A DNA stretch of 64,000 nucleotides, from positions 339,589 through 403,588 of the forward strand of contig NZ_JAUSVB010000006.1 of NCBI RefSeq assembly GCF_030814415.1. The letters run 5' to 3'. The position numbers and the translations under genes are program-made. Below, one piece after another: positions 31,810 through 40,669 of this stretch. Position 1 is the first letter of the stretch. Each line of letters starts with the position of its first letter. Under the pieces are notes generated by a model that worked only from the letters and a program-made list of their open reading frames with translations, did no database searches and had not been told where the DNA came from. Origin of the DNA: Cellulomonas humilata. GTDB lineage: Bacteria; Actinomycetota; Actinomycetes; Actinomycetales; Cellulomonadaceae.

Positions 31810-33827
31810 TGACGTCGCTGCAGGGTGTGCCAGTCGTCACCGTCAACACCGTCGTCGTCGGCACCGGCTCTGCCGGGTTCTGCGCGGCCGACCGGCTGTG
31901 GGAGCTCGGCCAGACGGACATCGTCATGGTCGCCGACAAGGTCAACGCCGGATCGTCGCGCAACGCGGGCTCCGACAAGCAGACCTATTACAAGCTCACG
32001 CTCTCGGGCGGCGACGGCGACTCCGTGCGGGAGATGGCCGAGACGCTGTACTCCGGCGGGGCGATGGACGGCGACAACGCGTTGGCGGAAGCCGCCCTCT
32101 CTGCTCGTGGGTTCCTGCGCCTGTGCGACCTCGGCGTGCCGTTCCCGCAGAACCGGTACGGCGAGTTCATCGGCTACAAGACCGACCACGACCCTCGTCG
32201 GCGCGCCACGTCCGTCGGCCCGTACACCAGCCGCTCGATGGTGGAGCAGCTGGAGAAGAAGGTCCACCGCAACGGCACCCGCATCTACGACGAGTGCCGG
32301 GTGGTCGACGTGATCGTCTCCGACGGGGCCGTGGCGGGGCTGCTGGTGCTGCGCACCGACGTGCCGCACGACGGTGTCGAGTCCCCGTTCCTGCTGTTCC
32401 GGTGCACCAACATCGTCTACGCGACCGGCGGCCCGGCCGGGATGTACGCCACGCGCGTCTTCCCCAATGGCCAGTGGGGTGCGTCCGGCGCCGCGTACCG
32501 CGCGGGCGTGCACGGCAAGAACCTCACCGAGTGGCAGTTCGGGCTGGCCTCGACGCACCCGCGCTGGAACGTGTCCGGCACGTACATGCAGGTCATCCCG
32601 ACGTTCATCTCGACGGACGCCTCTGGAGAGGACCCGCGCGAATTTCTCACGGAAGCCATACCCGACTACGGGCAGCTCATGTCGCTGGTGTTCCTCAAGG
32701 GCTACCAGTGGCCGTTCGACATCCGGAAGGCCATGGACGGCTCGTCGCTGATCGACCTGCTGGTCTACCGGGAGACGGTGCTGCGCGGGCGGCGGGTGTT
32801 CCTCGACTTCCGTCGGAACCCGGTCCACTCCGACTTCGACCCGACTGCCCTGAGCCCCGAGGCCCACGAGTACCTCGACCGCGCGGGCGTCCTGTTCGGC
32901 ACGCCCATCGAGCGGCTGCGGCGCATGAACGAGCCCGCGTACCAGTTCTACCTGGGCAAGAACCCGTACGTGGACCTCGAGACCACCATGCTCGAGGTCG
33001 ACGTCTGCGCGCAGCACAACAACGGCGGGCTCGTGGTCGACGCCTGGTGGCAGTCGAACATCGAGGGCTTCTTCCCGGTCGGCGAGGCCGGCGGCGCGCA
33101 CGGGGTCTACCGGCCCGGCGGTGCGGCGCTGAACAGCGGGCAGGTCGGCGCGACCAGGGCGGCGCAGTTCATCGCGGCCCGTCGCGGTGCCGCTCCGCGT
33201 CCGTTTGACGCCGCCGCCGCCCCGGTGCTCGACGCCGCGGTCGCGCTCGTCGCGGCGTCCTCGGCACGCGCTGCCTCCGGGATCCCCGACAACACCGGCG
33301 ACCTGCTGCGCGAGGTCCAGGTGCTCATGAGCGCCAAGGCCGGCCCGGTGCGCTCCGCGGAGTCGATCCAGGAGGCGCTGGTCCAGGTCCACGCCTGGCT
33401 CTCGTCGTACGAGTCCACGGTGTCCGCCGACGCGTCGTCGCGCCGCTCGATCAACCGCACCTTCCTCGTCCGCGACATCCTGACCAGCGCGTACGTGTAC
33501 CTCTCGGCGATGGCCGACTATGTCGCGCACGGCGGCCGGTCGCGCGGGTCGGTCCTCTACACCGATCCCGACGGCGCCATCCCGCACGGCCTCACCGAGC
33601 TCCCATCAGTGTTCCGGTTCACCCTGGACGGCGGCGCGCTCGACGACGAGGTGCAGGAGACGTCGTGGGTGCCGGCTCCTGGCTGGCGGGCCGTCGTTCC
33701 CCGCGACGCGGACGACCCCGCCGGCGAGCCCGTGTTCCGCTGGCGACCGCGGCGGCCGATCCCCGAGGACGACGACTTCTTCGAGAACGTCTGGCGGGAG
33801 TTCCGCGAGCACGGGAACATCCACTGA
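31809..33827 (+). CDS. FAD-dependent oxidoreductase, fumarate-reductase/SdhA-like
   Basis: 672 residues. N-terminal dinucleotide motif VVVGTGSAG (residues 15-23), then an SRNAGSDKQTYYKL segment and the FAD-binding_2 fold. A C-terminal flavin motif reads GFFPVGEAGGAHGVYRPGG, followed by LNSGQVGATRAA. It resembles succinate dehydrogenase/fumarate reductase flavoproteins but has no iron-sulfur or membrane-anchor partner nearby. The helical region near residues 500-580 is SdhA-like in position only. Coupled on both sides by one-base stop/start overlaps to an SDR and an SGNH hydrolase, so the natural substrate is probably a sugar derivative. No twin-arginine signal, so cytoplasmic. Confidence 0.85.
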   Translation: MTSLQGVPVVTVNTVVVGTGSAGFCAADRLWELGQTDIVMVADKVNAGSSRNAGSDKQTYYKLTLSGGDGDSVREMAETLYSGGAMDGDNALAEAALSARGFLRLCDLGVPFPQNRYGEFIGYKTDHDPRRRATSVGPYTSRSMVEQLEKKVHRNGTRIYDECRVVDVIVSDGAVAGLLVLRTDVPHDGVESPFLLFRCTNIVYATGGPAGMYATRVFPNGQWGASGAAYRAGVHGKNLTEWQFGLASTHPRWNVSGTYMQVIPTFISTDASGEDPREFLTEAIPDYGQLMSLVFLKGYQWPFDIRKAMDGSSLIDLLVYRETVLRGRRVFLDFRRNPVHSDFDPTALSPEAHEYLDRAGVLFGTPIERLRRMNEPAYQFYLGKNPYVDLETTMLEVDVCAQHNNGGLVVDAWWQSNIEGFFPVGEAGGAHGVYRPGGAALNSGQVGATRAAQFIAARRGAAPRPFDAAAAPVLDAAVALVAASSARAASGIPDNTGDLLREVQVLMSAKAGPVRSAESIQEALVQVHAWLSSYESTVSADASSRRSINRTFLVRDILTSAYVYLSAMADYVAHGGRSRGSVLYTDPDGAIPHGLTELPSVFRFTLDGGALDDEVQETSWVPAPGWRAVVPRDADDPAGEPVFRWRPRRPIPEDDDFFENVWREFREHGNIH

Positions 33828-34972
33828 TGCGCATCGCTCTGCCGGATCCTCGCGTCGAGATCCGCGGGGCGTCGTGGGTGGAGGAGGGGCCGTCCGGGCT
33901 CCTGCCGCACCGGCTGCCCCTGTGGGCGCGTCCGCAGTTCCCCGACGACTTCATGGCCATGGTCGAGTCGCAGGCGTCCGGTGTCCGGCTGCGGTTCCGG
34001 TCGTCGGCTCGTCACGCTTCCCTCAAGGTCGCCGTCCTTCGCGTCGCAGTCGATCCCGCACCCGCCGGCGAGCCCCAGCCCTACGACGTCCTCGTCGACG
34101 GGGTCGTGGTGCCCCAGCCGTCGGCCGTGGCCTCTGCGGCCGGCGTCCTCGTGCTCGATCCACTCGCCGGGACGACCGCGGTGCGACCCGGTCCCGCCGG
34201 GGTCGTGGACCTGGTGCTCGGCGGCGACGGCACCGTCGAGCGGGACGTCGAGATCTGGCTTCCTCCCGGCGAGACCACGCGGCTCGTCGCGCTGACCACC
34301 GACGCGCCCGTGTCGGCGCCGAGCGCGGTGGTCGGCCGTCGCTGGGTCCACCACGGCTCGTCGATCAGCCACGGCGCCGGTGCCGCGTCGGCCCTCGGCG
34401 CCTGGCCGATGGTCGCCGCCCGCATCGCCGGACTGGACCTGGTCAACCTCGGGTTCTCCGGCAACGCCGTCCTCGACCCGTTCGTCGCCCGCGCCATCCG
34501 CGACCAGCCCGCCGACGTCATCACCCTCAAGCTCGGCATCAACGTGGTCAACCACGACGCGATCCACCTGCGTGCGTTCGCCCCCGCGGTGCACGGCTTC
34601 CTCGACACCATCCGCGAGGGACATCCGACGACGCCGCTGGTGGTCGTCTCGCCGCTCCTGTGCCCGCTCGTCGAGACCACCCCGGGACCCACGTCGCTCG
34701 ACCCGGCCGACCCGTCGGTGTTCCGCACCACCGGCCACGCGTCCGAGGTCGCCGACGGCAAGCTGACCCTGACGGTCATCCGGTCGGTGCTGCGGTCGGT
34801 CGTCGACGCGCGTGCCGACGGCGCGCTGAGCTACGTCGACGGCGCGTCCCTCTACGGCTGGCCCGACTGGGACGACCTCCCGATGCGCGACCTCATGCAC
34901 CCCGACGCGGACGCCCACCGGCTGATCGGAACGCGGTTCGCCGCGGTGCTCCGGCCACTGGTGACGAGCTAG
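33827..34972 (+). CDS. SGNH/GDSL-family hydrolase
   Basis: 381 residues. An N-terminal beta-sandwich-like half (1-165) precedes the SGNH domain. Block I is HHGSSISHG (Ser178 region), block II LVNLGFSGNA, block III KLGIN and block V DLMHPDADAH, so Ser, Gly, Asn, Asp and His are all in place. This two-domain plan matches carbohydrate acetylesterases and some uncharacterised actinobacterial SGNH proteins. No signal peptide, so it likely acts on imported, acylated sugars. Last gene of the SDR, flavoprotein, SGNH operon. Its stop overlaps the stop of the convergent HAD gene. Confidence 0.87.
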   Translation: MRIALPDPRVEIRGASWVEEGPSGLLPHRLPLWARPQFPDDFMAMVESQASGVRLRFRSSARHASLKVAVLRVAVDPAPAGEPQPYDVLVDGVVVPQPSAVASAAGVLVLDPLAGTTAVRPGPAGVVDLVLGGDGTVERDVEIWLPPGETTRLVALTTDAPVSAPSAVVGRRWVHHGSSISHGAGAASALGAWPMVAARIAGLDLVNLGFSGNAVLDPFVARAIRDQPADVITLKLGINVVNHDAIHLRAFAPAVHGFLDTIREGHPTTPLVVVSPLLCPLVETTPGPTSLDPADPSVFRTTGHASEVADGKLTLTVIRSVLRSVVDARADGALSYVDGASLYGWPDWDDLPMRDLMHPDADAHRLIGTRFAAVLRPLVTS

Positions 34973-35598
34973 CCGACGAACCTCAGGACGTCGGGCGCAG
35001 CATCCGACAGCGCAGGAAAGTGCCGATGTGCACCCCGGAGCGGAACAGGGCCGTTGACAGTCCACACGGTCATCCCCGCGGCGAGGCCCGCGGCGACCCC
35101 GGAGGCCGAGTCCTCGACCACGAGGCATCGGGCGGGCACGACGCCCAGGGCAGCCGCGGCCGCGAGGTACGGCGCGGGGTGAGGTTTCCCGTGCACGGTC
35201 GACTCGGCGTCCACGATCACCCTGGGGACGGGCAGGGCCAACCGGCGGAAGCGGCCCTCGACTCGTCGGCGAAGGTTGGCCGTCACCAGTGCCCATCGGT
35301 CGGGCTCGAGGTCGCGCAGCAACTGGTGCACCCCGGTGAACGCCTTGTACTGGCCCTGGTGCACGTCGTCGTCCTCCAGACGGTGAAAGTGTTCGACGGC
35401 GCGCGCTCGGTCCGCCTCCGGGAGGAAGTGCGCCGCTGTCTCGACGGGCCGTGTTCGCAGAGCGACGGAGTAGACCTCGTCACCGTCCAGCCGGAACCGA
35501 TCCGCCCAGGTCGCCCAGATGCGCCGCTGGTTGGCGACCGCGTCGACGAGCGTGCCGTCGACGTCGAACAGCACGGCCGCTGCGTCGGGTGCGGGCAC
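34969..35598 (-). CDS. HAD-family phosphatase, beta-phosphoglucomutase-like
   Basis: 209 residues from a GTG. HAD motif I is DVDGTLVD (about residues 12-19, the two Asp being nucleophile and acid/base), motif II TAN, motif III a Lys in GKPHPAPY, and motif IV VVEDSASG. The cap domain is the small helical type of subclass I. This fits sugar-phosphate phosphatases or phosphomutases (GPP, YcjU-type). Downstream of and on the same strand as the TIM-barrel and Gfo/Idh genes, 25 bases away, so probably the last gene of that operon. Confidence 0.87.
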   Translation of the reverse strand: MPAPDAAAVLFDVDGTLVDAVANQRRIWATWADRFRLDGDEVYSVALRTRPVETAAHFLPEADRARAVEHFHRLEDDDVHQGQYKAFTGVHQLLRDLEPDRWALVTANLRRRVEGRFRRLALPVPRVIVDAESTVHGKPHPAPYLAAAAALGVVPARCLVVEDSASGVAAGLAAGMTVWTVNGPVPLRGAHRHFPALSDAAPDVLRFVG

Positions 35599-35623
35599 TG
35601 TCGAGACGCTAGCGGGCTGTCGA

Positions 35624-36505
35624 TCAGAGGTACGGCAGGACGAGCCGCACGTACCGGTCGGCCAGCGTCGCGACCGTCTCGTCGCCCGGGGTGTCCCAGA
35701 TGGACTGGTTGAAGATCTCCACCTCGACGTCACCGGCGTACCCGGTCTCGGCGACCCACCGCGTGATCGTCGCGAAGTCGATGTACCCGTCGCCCACGTG
35801 CCCGCGGGAGAGCAGGGCGTCGACCGCGAGGGGGAGCGTCCAGTCGCACACCTGGTAGCTCGCGATGCGGCCCGACGCGCCTGCCCGGGCGATCTGCCGC
35901 TGGAGGTCCGGGTCCCACCACACGTGGTACGTGTCGACCACGACGCCGACGACGTCCGCCGGGTACGGCTCCGCGATGTCGAGCGCCTGGCCCAGCGTCG
36001 AGATGACCGCCCGGTCGGCGGCGAAGATCGGGTGCAGCGGCTCCAGGACCAGCCGGACACCGTGCCCGGCCGCGAACGGTGCGAGCTCCCCGATCCGGTC
36101 CGCCACCCGCTGGCGGGCGCCCACGATGTCGCGTCCGGCCGTCCCCGGGAGCGCGGGTCCGCCGGGGGCGCTCGCGGCCGGCAGCCCGCCGACCACCATG
36201 ATCAGCTCGCGCGTCCCGAGCGTGGCCGCCTCGACGATCGCGCGGCGGTTGTCGTCGAGCGCAGCCGTCGCGGCCGCGTCGTCGTCCGCGGTCAGGAACC
36301 CGCCGCGGCACAGCGACGAGACCCGCAGGCCGGCGTCGGCGATGATCTTCGCGGCCTCGCCGACCCCCGCTTCCTGCACGCGGTCACGCCACACGCCGAT
36401 CGCCGGCAGGCCGGCACGGACCGTGCCGTCGACGGCCTCGCGCAAGGTCCACGACTTCGTGGTCGCCGTGTTGAGCGACAGCCGGGAGAGGTCGGCGCTC
36501 TGCAT
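35624..36505 (-). CDS. Sugar-phosphate isomerase/epimerase-like TIM-barrel protein
   Basis: 293 residues of the xylose-isomerase-like TIM-barrel (AP_endonuc_2) superfamily. Metal-ligand-type residues are visible: Glu in RLVLEPLHP, Asp/His in VVDTYHVWWDPD, Asp in SYQVCDWTLP and a terminal Glu in DVEVEIFNQ. A GTG two codons upstream, overlapping the preceding stop, is an alternative start. It is coupled to the Gfo/Idh gene before it, a pairing known from inositol, keto-glycoside and C-glycoside pathways, where the TIM-barrel enzyme isomerises or eliminates from a 3-keto sugar. Exact activity unknown. Confidence 0.87.
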   Translation of the reverse strand: MQSADLSRLSLNTATTKSWTLREAVDGTVRAGLPAIGVWRDRVQEAGVGEAAKIIADAGLRVSSLCRGGFLTADDDAAATAALDDNRRAIVEAATLGTRELIMVVGGLPAASAPGGPALPGTAGRDIVGARQRVADRIGELAPFAAGHGVRLVLEPLHPIFAADRAVISTLGQALDIAEPYPADVVGVVVDTYHVWWDPDLQRQIARAGASGRIASYQVCDWTLPLAVDALLSRGHVGDGYIDFATITRWVAETGYAGDVEVEIFNQSIWDTPGDETVATLADRYVRLVLPYL

Positions 36506-36507
36506 GC

Positions 36508-37671
36508 TCACAGCGTGATCGACGGGACGTCGAGACGACGGCCCTCCGCTGACGACTGCAGGCCCAGCTCGGCGAGCTGCACGCCGCGCGCGGCCGACAG
36601 CAGGTCGAACCGGTGGGTCCGCCCGGCGACGACGTCGCGCAGGAACTCCTCCCACTGCAGCTTGAAGCCGTTGTCCAGGTCGCCGTTCGCCGGCACCTCG
36701 AGCCACTGGTCGCGGAACGACTCCGTGACGGGCAGGTCCGGGTTCCACACGGGCTTCGGGGTGTGCGCGCGCTGCTGGGCGACGCACTTGTTCAGGCCGG
36801 CGACCGCCGAGCCGTGCGTGCCGTCGATCTGGAACTCGACCAGCTCGTCGCGGTACACGCGCACGGCCCACGAGGAGTTGATCTGCGCGACCACCGGGTC
36901 GCCGCCCGGCGTCTCGATCTCGAAGATGCCGTACGCGGCGTCGTCAGCGGTGGCGTCGTACGCGGTGCCCCGCTCGTCCCAGCGCGTCGGGATGTGCGTC
37001 GCGGTCTGCGCGTTCACCGTCTTGACCGTGCCGAGGATGCCCTCCAGCACGTAGTTCCAGTGGCAGAACATGTCGACGACGATGCCGCCGCCGTCCTCCT
37101 TGCGGTAGTTCCAGCTGGGGCGCTGGGCCTCCTGGCCGTCGCCCTCGAACACCCAGTACCCGAACTCGCCGCGCAGCGACAGGATCCGGCCGAAGAAGCC
37201 CTCGTCCACCAGTCGGCGCAGCTTGACCAGGCCCGGCAGGTAGAGCTTGTCGTGCACCACGCCCGCGGTGACGCCCGTGCTCTCGCGCAGGCGGGCGAGG
37301 TCGATCGCCTCCGCCAGCGTCTCGGCCGTCGGCTTCTCGGTGAAGATGTGCTTGCCGGCCTTCATCGCCGCGGTGAGCGCCGAGTACCGGCGGCTGGTCA
37401 CCTGGGCGTCGAAGTAGATGTCGACCGTCGGGTCGTTGATGACGGCGTCTGCGTCCGTGGTCCAGTGCTCGACCCCGTGCAGCTCCGCCAGCTCACGCAC
37501 CTTGTCGGCGTTCCGGCCGACGAGGATCGGCTCCACCTGCACGCGCGTGCCGTCCTCGAGCGTGACGCCGCCCTGGTCGCGGATCGACAGGATCGAGCGG
37601 ACGAGGTGCTGGCGGTAGCCCATCCGGCCGGTGATGCCGTTCATCCCGATGCGCAGGGTGCGGGTCGTCAT
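36508..37671 (-). CDS. Gfo/Idh/MocA family oxidoreductase
   Basis: 387 residues. The N-terminal fold has an unusual glycine motif (GMNGITGRMGYRQH) in place of GxGxxG, then TEKPTAET near residue 115. The substrate domain shows WNYRKEDGGGIVVDMFCHWNYVLEG with a conserved-type His. Good ggag before the ATG. It leads the operon with the TIM-barrel protein and the HAD phosphatase. The promoter region contains a 16-bp near-palindrome. Probably a sugar or glycoside dehydrogenase; the glycine-motif variant appears in related actinobacterial Gfo/Idh proteins and does not by itself imply loss of cofactor binding. Confidence 0.87.
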   Translation of the reverse strand: MTTRTLRIGMNGITGRMGYRQHLVRSILSIRDQGGVTLEDGTRVQVEPILVGRNADKVRELAELHGVEHWTTDADAVINDPTVDIYFDAQVTSRRYSALTAAMKAGKHIFTEKPTAETLAEAIDLARLRESTGVTAGVVHDKLYLPGLVKLRRLVDEGFFGRILSLRGEFGYWVFEGDGQEAQRPSWNYRKEDGGGIVVDMFCHWNYVLEGILGTVKTVNAQTATHIPTRWDERGTAYDATADDAAYGIFEIETPGGDPVVAQINSSWAVRVYRDELVEFQIDGTHGSAVAGLNKCVAQQRAHTPKPVWNPDLPVTESFRDQWLEVPANGDLDNGFKLQWEEFLRDVVAGRTHRFDLLSAARGVQLAELGLQSSAEGRRLDVPSITL

Positions 37672-37712
37672 GAGTGCTCCGAGTGTTCTGGACCGCGATG
37701 TCGGTCGGAGTG

Positions 37713-37728
37713 TGGAATGCGCTTTCCA
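37713..37728. promoter_or_regulatory. LacI-type operator, CGCTT family
   Basis: TGGAATGCGCTTTCCA, a 16-bp palindrome with one mismatched pair, about 40 bases upstream of the Gfo/Idh start. It contains the recurring 14-mer GGAATGCGCTTTCC. Confidence 0.7.
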
Positions 37729-37808
37729 GCGTAGCGTACGGGTGCGCCACCCCGTCAAGGGTCTGAAGTCGGCAGCTGGTCGGGTCGACCCTGATGGGAG
37801 GCGTCGGG

Positions 37809-39323
37809 CTACGCCCGGATGCTCACCAGGTCCGCGACCGCGCCGCGGACGGCCGACCGGAAGACGTCCGACCCAGCCAGGTCCTCGCCGAAGACGGCCC
37901 GCACGCCGAGCATCCGGTCGGCCAGCGAGTCGAGCGGCCCGTCGGCGGCCGCGGCGAGGGTCGGCGCCAACGGGTCGTCGAGTCCGACCTGCTTGCCGTC
38001 GACCGCCAGCTCGCCCTGCGAGGTCGCCCGCACGTAGGCGATCCAGGCGGCGACCGCTCCGGCCGCGGCGGTCGGCACCGCCCCGCTGTCGAGCCGGTCG
38101 CGGACCGTGCCGAGCAGCCGCTGCGGCAGCTTCTGCGAGCCGTCCATGGCGACCTGCACGGTGGTGTGCCCGGTGTTCGGGTTGGCGAACCGCGACAGGA
38201 CGTCGTCCCGGTACTGCGCGAGGTCCATACCGTCGGGTGCGACGAGGGTGGGCAGGACGTCCTCGTCGACGAGAGCCCGGGCGATCGCCTCCAGAGCCGG
38301 GTCGGCGACGGCCTGCGCGATCGTCGCGTGGCCCCGCAGTGCCCCGAGGTAGGCGAGCGTCGAGTGGCTGGCGTTCAGCACCCGCAGCTTGGCGCGCTCG
38401 TACGGTGCGACGTCCGCGGTGAGCGTCGCCCCGACGCGCTCCCACGCCGGGCGCGGCCCCGCGAACGTGTCCTGGATGACCCATTGCGTGAAGGGTTCGC
38501 CGATCACCAGGCCGGCGTCGCTCAGCCCGAGGAGCGACTGCGCCTCGGCGCGGTGCGCGTCGGTCGTCGCGGGCACGATCCGGTCGACCATCGTCCCCGG
38601 GAAGCGCACCGCCGAGTCGACCCACTCCCGGAGCCGGTCCCCGTGCGGCACGGCGTCGAGGGTCGCGGCGACGAGTGTCGCCAGGACGGCTCCGTTGTCG
38701 GCGAGGTTGTCGCAGCAGACCACGGTGAGGTTCCCGGCGTCGTGCCTCGCGCGCAGGGCGAGCCCCCGGAGGAGCAGGCCGAGCGGTGAGCGCGCCGCCG
38801 TATCCGTCCGGCCGCCGCTCAGCTCCGCCGCCAGCGCGTCGAGGTCGGCCGCCAGGTCGGGGTCGGCCAGGTCCGGGCGGCCGTCGGCCGCCCGCCGGTA
38901 CCCCTTCTCGGTGACGGTCAGGGTCACGACGTGCGTGGTCGGCGCGGCGATCGTGCTGAGCACGTGAGGGGTGTCGGTCCCCGGGAACGCCACGTCGCGC
39001 AACGATCCGACGAGTCGCAGCGACGTCTCGGCGGTGCCCTTGGTCAGGACGCCGTAGAGGCCGTCCTGCGGTGCGAGCTGTTCCACGACGCGGGCGCTGC
39101 GCTGCGTGACGCCGAGGATGCCCCACCCGTTCTCGCCCGTCGCCGCGGCGGCGTCCTCGGTGAAGACGGCCTGGTGCGCCCGGTGGAACGCACCGAGCCC
39201 GAGGTGGACCAGCCCGACGCTCACGTCCCCGGGGTCGACGGCGGGCGGCTGCACGCCGGCCGGCAGGCAGGCGCCGCTAAGGGTCGCGCGCGAGAGCCGG
39301 GACGACCCGGCGCTGGAGGTCAT
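37809..39323 (-). CDS. uxuB: Mannitol-dehydrogenase-family oxidoreductase, probable D-mannonate oxidoreductase (fructuronate reductase)
   Basis: 504 residues, long-chain mannitol dehydrogenase family. The N-terminal VGLVHLGLGAFHRAHQAVFTEDA is the UxuB/mannitol-2-dehydrogenase signature and unlike the FGEGNFLRAF of UxaB. Mid-protein LTVVCCDNLADNG and VDRIVPATT are typical. The catalytic Lys-x-x-x-Asn segment KLRVLNASHSTLAYLG is intact. Expected reaction: NAD(H)-linked interconversion of D-fructuronate and D-mannonate. It starts on the stop of the lacI gene and is divergent from uxaC, supporting a hexuronate role. A mannitol/arabitol substrate cannot be excluded. Confidence 0.85.
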   Translation of the reverse strand: MTSSAGSSRLSRATLSGACLPAGVQPPAVDPGDVSVGLVHLGLGAFHRAHQAVFTEDAAAATGENGWGILGVTQRSARVVEQLAPQDGLYGVLTKGTAETSLRLVGSLRDVAFPGTDTPHVLSTIAAPTTHVVTLTVTEKGYRRAADGRPDLADPDLAADLDALAAELSGGRTDTAARSPLGLLLRGLALRARHDAGNLTVVCCDNLADNGAVLATLVAATLDAVPHGDRLREWVDSAVRFPGTMVDRIVPATTDAHRAEAQSLLGLSDAGLVIGEPFTQWVIQDTFAGPRPAWERVGATLTADVAPYERAKLRVLNASHSTLAYLGALRGHATIAQAVADPALEAIARALVDEDVLPTLVAPDGMDLAQYRDDVLSRFANPNTGHTTVQVAMDGSQKLPQRLLGTVRDRLDSGAVPTAAAGAVAAWIAYVRATSQGELAVDGKQVGLDDPLAPTLAAAADGPLDSLADRMLGVRAVFGEDLAGSDVFRSAVRGAVADLVSIRA

Positions 39324-40432
39324 TCGCCGGCCGCCGACGAGTGTGCGGACGCCACGCCGGTGGACGCACGGACCACCAGCTCGACCCCGATGAGCACCGA
39401 GGCCGGGACGTCGGCCGCACCCCCGGAACCGATCGTGATCGTCGGTGTCGCGTGCCGTGTCCGCTCGGCCGCCGTCAGCGCGGCCGCGAGCGCGGACTCC
39501 GCCGCCGTCGGGACGGAGCCGGTCTCGATGAGCAGGTCGACCGCCGCCCGGCCGAGGCGGGCCAGCGGGACGGTGACCGTGGTGAGCGTCGGCGAGACCA
39601 GGGTCGCTGCCGGGATGTCGTCGTACCCCACGACGGACACGTCCTCGGGAACGCGCACACCCCGCGCGCGCAGCCTGCTCAGGATGCCGAGCGCGAGCAG
39701 GTCGTTGTGCGCGAGGACCGCGGTGACACCGCTCGCGGCGACCAGGTCGCCGGCAGCCACGCCGCCGCCGAAGAGGGGAGGGAAGTGCCCGAGGTCGACC
39801 ACGTCGATGCTGCGCAAGCCGTGCGACGCGTGCTCGAGCCCGCGACGGCGCTGCGCGTCCGACCACGAGCCGACCGGGCCGCCGGCGTACCCGATCCGGC
39901 GGTGGCCGAGCGCGTACAGGTGCGTCACGGCCTGGCGGACGCCGTCCGCGTTGTCGATCACGACGGACGGCAGCCCGCCGTGCAGCCGGTTGACGAGCAG
40001 CAGGGGGACGTCGTCGTCGAGCACGTCCCGACCGAGCCGGTCGAGCTCGATGTCGGTCATTCGCGGGGAGCAGAGGATGACGCCGTCCACCTGGGCACCG
40101 AGGTGCCCGACCAGCTCTGTCTCCAGGCGCGGGTCCTCCTCGGCGTCCGCGACGAGCAGCGCGAACCCGAGAGCGCGGGCACGCGCCTGGACGCCCTTGG
40201 CGACGGCGGCGAAGAACGGGTTCTCCAGGTCCGGCACCACGAGGCACAGGTTCCCGGTGCGCCCCGTGATGAGTTCCCGCGCGGCCCGGTTGGGCCGGTA
40301 GCCGAGGTCGCGGGCGACCTGCTGGACGTGCTCCCGGCGGGCTGGGGCGACGAGATCAGGAGCGCTGAGCGCGCGGGAGGCCGTCGCCGGCGAGACGCCC
40401 GCGGCTCGCGCGACATCGCGCAGCGTGACCAC
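39320..40432 (-). CDS. LacI-family regulator of the hexuronate genes
   Basis: 370 residues from a GTG preceded by aaggaggg. LacI helix-turn-helix TLRDVARAAGVSPATASRAL is at the very start, then the RPNRAARELITGR hinge region and an effector domain with VVGYDDIPAATLVSPTLTTV. Another GTG one codon upstream is equally possible. It precedes and overlaps the UxuB-type gene and is divergent from uxaC; two TGAATGCG-type boxes in the gap are its likely targets. Probably senses a hexuronate, KDG or a related intermediate. Confidence 0.87.
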   Translation of the reverse strand: MVTLRDVARAAGVSPATASRALSAPDLVAPARREHVQQVARDLGYRPNRAARELITGRTGNLCLVVPDLENPFFAAVAKGVQARARALGFALLVADAEEDPRLETELVGHLGAQVDGVILCSPRMTDIELDRLGRDVLDDDVPLLLVNRLHGGLPSVVIDNADGVRQAVTHLYALGHRRIGYAGGPVGSWSDAQRRRGLEHASHGLRSIDVVDLGHFPPLFGGGVAAGDLVAASGVTAVLAHNDLLALGILSRLRARGVRVPEDVSVVGYDDIPAATLVSPTLTTVTVPLARLGRAAVDLLIETGSVPTAAESALAAALTAAERTRHATPTITIGSGGAADVPASVLIGVELVVRASTGVASAHSSAAGE

Positions 40433-40465
40433 CACAGTCCCTCCTTGCCTCGACCCCTGGATGAA

Positions 40466-40479
40466 TGAATGCGATTTCA
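40466..40479. promoter_or_regulatory. Hexuronate operator 1
   Basis: TGAATGCGATTTCA, a 14-bp imperfect palindrome with TGAA/TTCA ends, 33 bases ahead of the lacI start. It differs from the rhamnose boxes by two extra central bases. Confidence 0.6.
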
Positions 40480-40574
40480 GCACGCCGCATCCGCGCGTCG
40501 CAAGTGTCGTCCCGACATGCGGGATGTCTTCGCCCAGGGGCTTGTGGCCAGCCCGTTCACCTGCTTGGGTGCGA

Positions 40575-40588
40575 TGAATGCGTTTGCA
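40575..40588. promoter_or_regulatory. Hexuronate operator 2
   Basis: TGAATGCGTTTGCA, a sister of the previous box, 81 bases ahead of uxaC. The pair brackets the 237-base divergent promoter region. Confidence 0.55.
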
Positions 40589-40669
40589 CGGCGCGTCATC
40601 GAGGACCCTCTCGGCGGTGCACGACGGCAGCGCCAGTGCTGGTCCAGTGCGAGTTCCCAGGAGGATCCG

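Noticed and set aside
35624..36505. TIM-barrel protein as the missing mannonate dehydratase UxuA
   Set aside because: It is shorter than UxuA and shows the isomerase/epimerase-type ligand pattern, not the UxuA signature.
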